Below, one piece after another: positions 57,248-64,000 of a stretch of DNA of 64,000 bases. This DNA is from JBDRDI01 sp043820875 (GTDB lineage Bacteria > Patescibacteriota > Patescibacteriia > Patescibacteriales > UBA12075), in contig JBDRDI010000034.1 of NCBI GenBank assembly GCA_043820875.1, positions 1 through 64,000 on the forward strand, written 5' to 3'. The notes beneath the pieces are model-generated. The model saw only the letters and a list, made by a program, of their open reading frames with translations, was not told the origin of the DNA and did no database searches. The first letter of the stretch is position 1. Each line of letters starts with the position of its first letter. The position numbers were made by a program, and so were the translations under genes.

Positions 57248-58655
57248 ACTTAAAATTTTAATGCTTTCCGCTGAAGTAGCACCATTCGCCAAAGTCGGCG
57301 GATTGGCCGATGTGGTTGGCAGTTTGCCGTCCGCGCTGGAAAAGGTTGATTGTGACGCGCGCGTGATTGTGCCACTTTACGGCGTTGTAGATAGAAAAAA
57401 ATATAATTTAAAAAAAATTTATTCCAATGCCGTTGTTGTTTCCGACAAGAAAAAGGCGGTTTTTAATTTATGGCAATCTTTTTTTCCGGGAACAAACACG
57501 CCGATATATTTTATTGAGTCTTTAAAATATTTTGCCGGCGAGAAAGTATATAGCGGAAGAAATGACGAAGAAAGATTCTTGTTTTTTTCTTCGGCCGCGC
57601 TTCATGCCTTGTCGCTTATCAAGTTTGTTCCCGATATTATCCATTGCCACGACTGCCACACGGCGCTCGTGCCGGATATTTTAAAAGTTGGGAATTTTGA
57701 AAATCTTAAAAATGTCAAAACAATATATACAATCCATAATTTCGCATATCAGGGAAAAACAGATGTCGAAACTTTAAAAATCGGAAATTTAAAAAAAGAT
57801 TCTTTAAAATCTTTGGCATACGACGCCTTGGACGGGGATATAAATTTTACCGTGCAGGGAATATTAAACGCGGACATTGTCACGACCGTGAGTCGTCGAT
57901 ACGCGCGAGAAATTTTAACAAAAGAGTACGGAGCGGGGCTGGATAATATTATTAGAAAACGAAAAAAAGATTTATACGGAATTGTGAACGGTATAGACAT
58001 TGATTTTTTTAATCCCGAGAAGGATAAATTTATCAGTAAAAATTATTCCGTAAAAACTTTGAAAGAAAAAATAAGAAATAAGACAGCGCTACAAAAAGAG
58101 GTGGGTTTGCCGGTTGACGCCGACGTTCCGCTCGTTGGCATGGTGTCGCGATTTGTCAGTCAAAAAGGAATTGACTTAATTTCTGATAAATTCGGGAGTT
58201 TGGACTGCCAATTCGTTTTTTTGGGAACCGGACAAAAAAAATATGAAGATATGCTGAAAAATTTTGCCAAAAAATTTCCAAAAAAAGTGAGCGCAAATAT
58301 TTCTTTTAATATTTCTCTGGCTCAGAAGATTTATGCGGCCAGCGATATGTTTTTGATGCCGTCGCAATTTGAGCCATGTGGCCTCGGGCAAATGATTGCC
58401 ATGCGCTACGGCACAGTGCCGGTTGTTCGCGCGACAGGAGGGCTGGATGATACCGTGGACAACACAGTCGGCTTTAAATTTAAGAAAATGTCTTCCGCGG
58501 AATTTTATAATAAACTGAAAGAAGCGATTACAATTTATAAAAAAAATAAAAATAAATGGAAAAATATGCAAATAAACGGCATGAAAAGAGATTTTTCTTG
58601 GAATAAATCGGCAAAAGAGTATCTGACAGTATATAGAAAAGCATTGAAAAAATAA
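57228..58655 (+). CDS. glgA: Glycogen/starch synthase (GT5), second copy
   Basis: A 475-residue paralogue of the enzyme at 51585-53060: SAEVAPFAKVGGLADVVGSL, CHDCHTALVPDIL, VSRFVSQKGIDLISDKF and QFEPCGLGQMIAMRYG. The two differ in length and in several loops, so they are not recent duplicates. It may make the same or a branched glucan. It is last in the cluster. Confidence 0.9.
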   Translation: MNKKKNKLKILMLSAEVAPFAKVGGLADVVGSLPSALEKVDCDARVIVPLYGVVDRKKYNLKKIYSNAVVVSDKKKAVFNLWQSFFPGTNTPIYFIESLKYFAGEKVYSGRNDEERFLFFSSAALHALSLIKFVPDIIHCHDCHTALVPDILKVGNFENLKNVKTIYTIHNFAYQGKTDVETLKIGNLKKDSLKSLAYDALDGDINFTVQGILNADIVTTVSRRYAREILTKEYGAGLDNIIRKRKKDLYGIVNGIDIDFFNPEKDKFISKNYSVKTLKEKIRNKTALQKEVGLPVDADVPLVGMVSRFVSQKGIDLISDKFGSLDCQFVFLGTGQKKYEDMLKNFAKKFPKKVSANISFNISLAQKIYAASDMFLMPSQFEPCGLGQMIAMRYGTVPVVRATGGLDDTVDNTVGFKFKKMSSAEFYNKLKEAITIYKKNKNKWKNMQINGMKRDFSWNKSAKEYLTVYRKALKK

Positions 58656-58707
58656 TTGTTTTTAATAAAATATATTTAATATTGGCAAAAAACCTGACTT
58701 ATCAACA
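58656..58707. other. Short spacer after the polyglucan cluster
   Basis: AT-rich, no ORF and no convincing terminator hairpin is visible before the promoter at 58708. Confidence 0.4.
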
Positions 58708-58736
58708 TTGACAGAAACGAGAATATTTGATAGAAT
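58708..58736 (+). promoter_or_regulatory. Promoter of orphan RNA C
   Basis: TTGACA (58708-58713), 17-base spacer, TAGAAT (58731-58736). A second TATAAT lies at 58875-58880, closer to the hairpin. Confidence 0.55.
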
Positions 58737-58742
58737 GAGAAT

Positions 58743-58980
58743 AGAGAGTAAAAAACAAAAACTGGTTGTATATATTGATTAGGTAAACTTGATAAACAAT
58801 AAATTCAAATAGATAAACAAGGCTAAAAAAATTATATTTTGGCGCAAAATAAAAAATATCTTTTGAATTTTATATATAATTTGTTCTTTTAAATTTACGC
58901 CGTCAAACCATTCGGGCACAGGTTCCAAGATAAATATAGTTTTGAAACCCGTTTCCAAATGGCATGACGGCGTTTTTATT
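58743..58980 (+). ncRNA. Orphan hairpin RNA C with terminator
   Basis: The 3' part forms a strong hairpin: ACGCCGTCA (58897-58905) / TGACGGCGT (58965-58973), with inner CCATT/AATGG and GGG/CCC helices, then a long T run. The 5' part (58743-58890) is AT-rich without ORF. The RNA could be 235 nt from the first promoter or about 85 nt from the second (-10 at 58875-58880). It resembles RNA A in being promoter plus single closed hairpin plus T run. Confidence 0.5.
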
Positions 58981-59014
58981 TTTTTGGAAAATATTGTATA
59001 ATAAGACCAGACAT

Positions 59015-59090
59015 CGGATGTCAGATATCAGATGTCGGCTTTTAGATAAAACGTTTTAATTAAAAGCTGACATCTGATATCTGACATCCG
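59015..59090. repeat. 30-bp inverted repeat upstream of the SMC-like gene
   Basis: Left arm 59015-59044 (CGGATGTCAGATATCAGATG...) pairs with right arm 59061-59090, one G-T mismatch, 16-base loop. It lies 13 bases before the SMC start and is followed by T-rich DNA. The sequence belongs to the repeat family beside tRNA-Leu (44645-44685). Confidence 0.85.
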
Positions 59091-59103
59091 ACATCTTTTT
59101 TTT

Positions 59104-61755
59104 ATGTATTTAGAGAAATTGGAAATTCAAGGATTCAAATCTTTCGCCACGAAGAATGTTTTGGTATTTCCGGGTATTACCGATTTGGACAAAAGAGGGC
59201 TTACTTGTATTGTCGGTCCAAACGGCTCCGGCAAGTCAAACGTTGCGGACGCGGTACGCTGGGTACTTGGAGAACAAAGCATGAAGGCCTTACGAGGTAA
59301 AAGATCTGAAGATGTTATTTTTTCCGGTTCGGATAAAAAAGGTAAACTCGGCATGGCCGAGGTTTCTTTGTTTTTAAACAATGAAGATCGGACCGCTCCG
59401 GTTGATTATTCGGAAGTCGTCATCACCAGGCGCCTTTATCGCAATGGTGAAAGCGAATATATTTTAAACAACAGTCGTGTGCGCCTTGCGGATATTCAAA
59501 TGCTTTTGGCCAAATCGAAATTCGGTCAAAGAACATACAGCGTCATTGGGCAAGGAATGGTGGAGGGGTTTTTAAATACATCACTTCAAGAAAGAAAAGA
59601 ATTTTTTGATGAGGCAACCGGCGTTAAGCAATATCAAATTAAAAGAGATGATTCGCTTAATAAATTATGCTTGAGTCATGAAAATCTTACTAAAACTCAA
59701 ATGCTTCTCGCGGAAATTGAGCCGCGTCTTAAAAGTTTGACTCGGCAGGTTGGACGTTTGCGCAAGAGAAGCGAATTGGAAAAGAGTTTGAAAGAATTAC
59801 AACTTGATTATTACGGTTTTGTTTGGCATGAGATCAGCGATAAATTTGTGGAATATAATAATAAATATTTGGAATTGGAAAAAACAAGGAATAGTAAAAA
59901 TAAAAAATTGGAAAATGCGAATCATGAAATGGATAAATTAAAAATTAACGGCGGGAAAAATAATAATTTTGAAAAATTGCAAATTGAACTTGCGGGTGAG
60001 CAGAAAAAGAAAGATGAGTTGAATAAAAAATTGTCCAAGCTGGAGGCGCAGGTAGAACTTAAGCTTGAATCGCAAGGTAATTTTGATTTGTCGTTTTTGA
60101 TAAATAAAAAAGAAGAACTTGCCAAGAGTATTGAAACAATAAAAAAAGAAATTACCAATTTAAAAAATATTGCGGAAAACGGCGCGAAAACCGAAAAGAT
60201 TTTAAAAAGTGAAATGGAGGATATAAGTCGTCGTATCGCCAAGCTGAACAGCGAATTGGCGGAAGCGCCGTCTGAAGAATCAAAAAAAATCGGCAATCGC
60301 TTGAGCGGTATATTGAAAAAATTGGAACGTTTGGACGAATCAAGCGATATGGAAGAGGTAAAAAAAATTATTTACGAAGCAAAAAAAGAAATCGAAAAAA
60401 TTATTAAAGAAGAAGATGATGATGAAGAAGAGAAAAAAGTTGGACAAAAAGGGGCATGGCGAGAAATACAGCTGGCAATTCAATCTTTGGCTCAAAAAAA
60501 AGAAGAAGCGACCACAAAAATAAACGAAAATTTTTTGGCGCAAAGTGCGTGTGCTGAACGCATTCGCCTCTTAGAGGAAAGAGAAAGCGATTTGCAAAAA
60601 GAATTTAAATCAGTGGCGGAGAAAATCAGTCAAAGTTCCAAAAAAATAAATTTTTCGGAAATTGAGAAAGAACAAAACGAACTTAAAAAAGAAATCACAA
60701 CGGTTGATAAAAATATTGAAGAAGTCAGAGAAAAAATAAACAATATAAGTTTCAGAGAAGAAGACGAGAGAAATAATCTTTTTAAATTACAAAAAGAATT
60801 GCAAGATTTGCAGGGGGAAGCGAATTTGCTGAACAGCCAGCTTGGTGAGATCAAAGTAAATTCCGCGCGATATGAAACGAAGCTGGAAGATCTGGAAATA
60901 GAAATCAGACAAGAGCTCGGGGCGTTAAAAGAAATTCAAGAACAAAAAATTGATGCCGATATTAATCAGGAAGATTTAAGAGAAAAAATTAAGCAAGCCA
61001 AAAGACAACTTGAACTTATCGGCGGCATTGACCCGGCAGCCGAAAATGAATATCGTGAAACAAAAGAACGCTATGACTTTTTATCAGGACAAGTTGATGA
61101 TTTGCTTGCGACCACGAAATCTTTGGAAAAAATTATTAAAGAGCTGGATTTGATAATCAAAAAACAATTTGATGAAGAGTTTAAAATTATTGCCAAAAAG
61201 TTTGAAGAATATTTCCGTATTTTATTCAGCGGTGGAAATGCGAAGATTGTTAAAGTTATGGACAAGGTTGAGGAAGATGAAGACTCTTCGGAAAATTTGG
61301 AAATGGAAAACAGCAAAGAATCAAAAGAGAATGACGAGCAAAAAGCGCAAGGCGAAACAAATAATGGAAATAAAAAAATAAAATTTTTACAAAAACACAA
61401 CGCCACGGGCCTTGCCGGAATTGAAATTCACGCCACTCCGCCCGGAAAAAAAATTGCTTCTATAGCCATGCTTTCCGGCGGTGAAAGGGCGTTAACAGCC
61501 ATTGCTTTGATTTGCGCAATCATTGGAGCCAATCCATCGCCATTTGTAATTTTGGATGAAGTGGATGCGGCACTTGATGAAGCGAATTCTGAAAGACTGG
61601 TTCGTATTTTGGACGAACTTTCTCACAAGACTCAATTTATTGTTGTTACTCACAATCGCGCTTCTATGCGTCGAGCTAATATTTTATATGGCGTGACCAT
61701 GGGAGACGATGGTATGAGCAGATTGATTTCCGTGAAGTTGGAAGATAAAAAATAA
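59104..61755 (+). CDS. SMC-like ATPase, apparently hinge-less
   Basis: An 883-residue protein: N-terminal head with Walker A IVGPNGSGKSNVADAVRWVL (about 36-55), FGQRTYSVIGQGMVEGF region, about 450 residues of coiled coil, then the C-terminal head with signature MLSGGERALTAIALI (about 792-806) and Walker B FVILDEVDAALDEANS. Normal SMC proteins are around 1,150-1,200 residues with a globular hinge; I see no conserved glycine hinge between residues 200 and 690. An acidic insert (EDDDEEEKK) sits mid-coil. It should act in chromosome organisation, but dimerisation must differ. No scpA or scpB is near. Confidence 0.8.
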   Translation: MYLEKLEIQGFKSFATKNVLVFPGITDLDKRGLTCIVGPNGSGKSNVADAVRWVLGEQSMKALRGKRSEDVIFSGSDKKGKLGMAEVSLFLNNEDRTAPVDYSEVVITRRLYRNGESEYILNNSRVRLADIQMLLAKSKFGQRTYSVIGQGMVEGFLNTSLQERKEFFDEATGVKQYQIKRDDSLNKLCLSHENLTKTQMLLAEIEPRLKSLTRQVGRLRKRSELEKSLKELQLDYYGFVWHEISDKFVEYNNKYLELEKTRNSKNKKLENANHEMDKLKINGGKNNNFEKLQIELAGEQKKKDELNKKLSKLEAQVELKLESQGNFDLSFLINKKEELAKSIETIKKEITNLKNIAENGAKTEKILKSEMEDISRRIAKLNSELAEAPSEESKKIGNRLSGILKKLERLDESSDMEEVKKIIYEAKKEIEKIIKEEDDDEEEKKVGQKGAWREIQLAIQSLAQKKEEATTKINENFLAQSACAERIRLLEERESDLQKEFKSVAEKISQSSKKINFSEIEKEQNELKKEITTVDKNIEEVREKINNISFREEDERNNLFKLQKELQDLQGEANLLNSQLGEIKVNSARYETKLEDLEIEIRQELGALKEIQEQKIDADINQEDLREKIKQAKRQLELIGGIDPAAENEYRETKERYDFLSGQVDDLLATTKSLEKIIKELDLIIKKQFDEEFKIIAKKFEEYFRILFSGGNAKIVKVMDKVEEDEDSSENLEMENSKESKENDEQKAQGETNNGNKKIKFLQKHNATGLAGIEIHATPPGKKIASIAMLSGGERALTAIALICAIIGANPSPFVILDEVDAALDEANSERLVRILDELSHKTQFIVVTHNRASMRRANILYGVTMGDDGMSRLISVKLEDKK

Positions 61756-61771
61756 AATGTAAAATATATTA

Positions 61772-61796
61772 AGAAACAGGCTTATGGTCTGTTTTT
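61772..61796 (+). terminator. Weak terminator after the SMC-like gene
   Basis: AAACAG (61774-61779) pairs with CTGTTT (61789 on), followed by a T run. The stem is short. Confidence 0.45.
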
Positions 61797-61870
61797 GTGT
61801 TTTTTAATTTTTATAATTATTTCATTTTTTCTTTATCTTTTCTTCATAAGTTTTTCTTTACTATATAATT

Positions 61871-63313
61871 ATGAAGAAAAAGAATCTTTATAAATTTTCT
61901 TTGTTTTTATTTTTTGCCTGTCTTTTGGGAGCCATGCCGGCCGCGGCCGCATTTAGTAAAACTGAAATCAAAGGAACCTTAAAAGGAACTGTTTTGGCAA
62001 GTGACGTTTATAATGGGAATGACGTTTCTATCAATGAATTTGTGTCTGATCCGGCAGATGGCGGAGGCGAATGGATTGAATTATACAACAACACGAATAA
62101 AATCATTGATTTGGCGGGTTGGACGATTGAAGACGGCACGGCCAAAAAGACAATTTTATCCGGAACAATATCCGAAAGCGGCGCGAGCCGTTATTTCGTG
62201 GTGGAAAAGCCGAAGGGTAGTTTGAATAACGCGGGCGATTTGATAATTTTGCGTGATACGAGCGGAAAAATTATTGACCGAGTTGTTTATGGAGACTGGA
62301 ACGACGGTAGCGCATCCAACAATGCGCCGATAGCTCGCGCGCCATCTTCTTTGGCCAAAAAATATGACGGCCAAAACACCGGTAATAATAAAAATGATTT
62401 TTTTGTTGCCTTGAAGCCGACCAAAGGCGCGAAAAATATTTTTGTTATGGAAAATTCTGAGGCGGTTGCCGACGAAGCAAACAGTGAACGAGATGAAGAA
62501 TATTTATCCCCAGACGAGGTTGAAAATTATCTTGGAGATTATAATTATAACGGACAAATTATTACGGCCGGAGCGGATTACTACGAAGTTGAGCTGGCTG
62601 ACGTGAAAAGATTGGAAATTGGTGATTATGTAAAGACCAGGGGTATTGTGGCGGTTTTGCCGGGAATATTCGGAGTACAATATTTTTATATTGTATCAGG
62701 TGAGGGTGGCGTTCAGGTATATAATTACAACAAAGATTTTCCAGAAATGGAGATTGGCAGTTTGGTGGAAATTTTGGGAGAAATATCCGAAAGCGGAGGA
62801 GAAAAGAGAATTAAAACAAAGTATCTTGAAGACATTGAAGTTTTTGGAAAAACAAGTCCTCCTGAGCCGGTTGATTTGGAATGTGGTGAAATTAATGATG
62901 AAGTTGTGGGACAATTGGTGCGCGTATTTGGAGAGATTATTGACAAGAAGGGGACGTCTTTTTTTGTGGACGACGGCACGGAAAAATTGGAAGTTCAAAT
63001 CAAAACAAAAACAAATATAAATTTATCTTCATTGATAGACGGAATGATCGTATCTGTTGCCGGCATCGTCAGTAAAACAAAAAGCGGTTTACGGCTTTTG
63101 CCGCGTTCGGGTGAAGATATCATATTGGAAAGTGAAGACGGGATTTCCGATAAAGAGAGTGTTTCAGCAGAAGAAAAGATGGGTGATGAAATCAATATTC
63201 CGGCGCGCAACAAAAAAATATTATTGGGTTATTTTATTGTTTTATTGATTGGCGGCGTGGTTTTGGTTGGGGATTGGTGGTGGAAAAAATTTAAAAAAGA
63301 AAAACCGCTCTAA
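61871..63313 (+). CDS. Secreted lamin-tail-domain protein with OB-fold segment
   Basis: A 480-residue exported protein: signal peptide (FSLFLFFACLLGAMPAAAA), a lamin-tail domain (about 48-145; VSINEFVSDP, GEWIELYNNTNKIIDLAGWTI), and an OB-like beta segment (about 205-425; DYVKTRGIVAVLPGIFGVQY, VRVFGEIIDKKGTSFFVDDG, IVSVAGIVSKTKSGLRL). A C-terminal transmembrane helix (GYFIVLLIGGVVLVGDWWW) with a basic tail anchors it. The OB part resembles nuclease-associated or DNA-binding modules. It could take part in surface DNA binding or uptake. Confidence 0.8.
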   Translation: MKKKNLYKFSLFLFFACLLGAMPAAAAFSKTEIKGTLKGTVLASDVYNGNDVSINEFVSDPADGGGEWIELYNNTNKIIDLAGWTIEDGTAKKTILSGTISESGASRYFVVEKPKGSLNNAGDLIILRDTSGKIIDRVVYGDWNDGSASNNAPIARAPSSLAKKYDGQNTGNNKNDFFVALKPTKGAKNIFVMENSEAVADEANSERDEEYLSPDEVENYLGDYNYNGQIITAGADYYEVELADVKRLEIGDYVKTRGIVAVLPGIFGVQYFYIVSGEGGVQVYNYNKDFPEMEIGSLVEILGEISESGGEKRIKTKYLEDIEVFGKTSPPEPVDLECGEINDEVVGQLVRVFGEIIDKKGTSFFVDDGTEKLEVQIKTKTNINLSSLIDGMIVSVAGIVSKTKSGLRLLPRSGEDIILESEDGISDKESVSAEEKMGDEINIPARNKKILLGYFIVLLIGGVVLVGDWWWKKFKKEKPL

Positions 63314-63364
63314 ACAGGTTTGTTCAGAACGGTTATTTAAGAGAACGATTGATGTTATTTATTT

Positions 63365-64000
63365 TTACTTCTTCCGCGCTTTTTCCCAGCGAGCACGTTT
63401 CGCTCTGTTTTTTTCTTGCCGGAAATGATCGGCGATTTTCAGGACCATGGCACCCTCTTCCTCAAAGACATAAGGCTCTTTAAACGACCCTTCCTTGATG
63501 CACCATTCGCTGGCGATTTTGAACCCAGCGACAGGGGCCGACAGCCTGTAGAAACGCGGAGCGCCGAAACGACTCTTGTCTTCATACGCCGGCACCGACG
63601 TGTTTTCGTTCTGCAGAATATGGTCCTTGTCGATGAGCAGTTCAATCGTGCCGTCTTTGACCATGAGGGCGAAGAGTTGTTGCACGAATGAGGCAACAAT
63701 CCATTTGTTTGCTCTGTAGCGGTAAAGAGAGAAATCAATTTTATTCGGTAATTGTTTCTCTTGTCCGACAGGAAACCCGCGCCAAGCTTTTTGAATCTCG
63801 TCCCACGAACGTCTCCAGTCGCGCTTTGAGACGATGTACCATTCCACGCGCTTGATCCAGTAACTATCGGTTGATAGACGGGAAGTGAAGCTCGTATTTT
63901 CAGAAAAAAGGTCTCCGTAGTGGCCTTTGAGGAGATATTCGAAATCCTCAGCTTTGGCGAAGTGCTTTGCCACGAACCTTGCGTCGAGTTCAGCGGAACT
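63365..64000 (-). CDS. Hypothetical protein, 5' partial, higher GC content
   Basis: The frame stays open to base 64000, so the start is outside or, less likely, at the GTG 63973. The visible 212 residues are charged (RRSWDEIQKAWRGFPVG, RYRANKWIVASFVQQLF) with a basic C terminus (RAKRARWEKARKK). No family is recognised. Its codons use G and C at third positions much more than its neighbours, suggesting recent transfer. It shares the strand with no visible neighbour. Confidence 0.55.
   Translation of the reverse strand, partial: SSAELDARFVAKHFAKAEDFEYLLKGHYGDLFSENTSFTSRLSTDSYWIKRVEWYIVSKRDWRRSWDEIQKAWRGFPVGQEKQLPNKIDFSLYRYRANKWIVASFVQQLFALMVKDGTIELLIDKDHILQNENTSVPAYEDKSRFGAPRFYRLSAPVAGFKIASEWCIKEGSFKEPYVFEEEGAMVLKIADHFRQEKNRAKRARWEKARKK

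Noticed and set aside
1..64000. CRISPR array
   Set aside because: No regularly spaced repeats with unique spacers were found; the tandem arrays are heptamers or 14-mers without spacers, and no cas genes are present.
1..64000. Alternative genetic code (TGA as Gly)
   Set aside because: TGA ends several full-length genes (for example 2287-2289, 9307-9305, 38587-38589), so the standard bacterial code applies.

Overview
The window looks like a chromosomal segment of a Patescibacteria (Candidate Phyla Radiation) bacterium, most likely from the Parcubacteria-like lineages. It is AT-rich, many genes have weak or no Shine-Dalgarno sites, and it carries family signatures I associate with this group: secreted proteins with a repeated C-terminal module containing LLQVE and GRPADAF, a TrbC/VirB2-like pilin, tiny zinc-ribbon proteins, and a short anchored protein with a conserved HPLLNEDQE tail. 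TGA is used as an ordinary stop, so code 25 does not apply. Family names come from recognising motifs by eye; no search was run.

Region 1 (1-5.1 kb): the 3' part of a secreted protease with thrombospondin-type repeats, a RelE-type toxin-antitoxin pair, two decayed fragments (the tail of a paralogue of the protease and of a REP-associated transposase), galT with a 30-bp GC-rich palindrome inserted in frame, tRNA-Arg(TCT) and a membrane-anchored methyltransferase.

Region 2 (about 5.1-23.8 kb) is a defence and mobility island beginning at tRNA-His(GTG). A large serine recombinase runs antisense into the tRNA gene and is translationally coupled to a Type III restriction-modification operon. Next come a Rep-like gene, a SpoVG-like gene and a structured leader RNA; a Panacea-type toxin-antitoxin pair; a controller-protein-regulated Type IIS restriction system resembling Alw26I/Eco31I/Esp3I, with an adenine methyltransferase and a circularly permuted cytosine-5 methyltransferase; a LexA/UmuD-like self-cleaving repressor; and, divergent from it, a prokaryotic ubiquitin-like operon (Ub-like protein, E1 with an N-terminal extra domain, DUF6527-like protein), followed by a RelA/SpoT-domain protein and an unknown protein. 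A palindrome in the repressor/Ub-operon intergenic region overlaps both promoters. I could not see a second copy of the tRNA-His end, so the right border is not fixed.

Region 3 (23.8-50.2 kb) is core genome: small membrane and zinc-ribbon proteins, a DedA protein, a rubrerythrin and superoxide reductase pair, ychF, two short orphan structured RNAs, a Trm11-like methyltransferase, rpsF-ssb-rpsR-efp, recA, a RodZ-like protein, pilin, solute-binding lipoprotein, comM, a secreted beta-helix protein, transporters, ppsA, tsaD, tRNA-Leu(TAG), tRNA-Glu(TTC) and a sugar-phosphate isomerase.

Region 4 (50.3-64 kb): yebC-ruvC lead into a tight cluster of two GT5 glycogen/starch synthases, a GH57 enzyme, a phosphotransferase, a PHP hydrolase and a polysaccharide pyruvyl transferase. 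Then come a third orphan hairpin RNA, a compact SMC-like ATPase with no visible hinge, a lamin-tail-domain surface protein, and a partial gene of higher GC content at the right edge.
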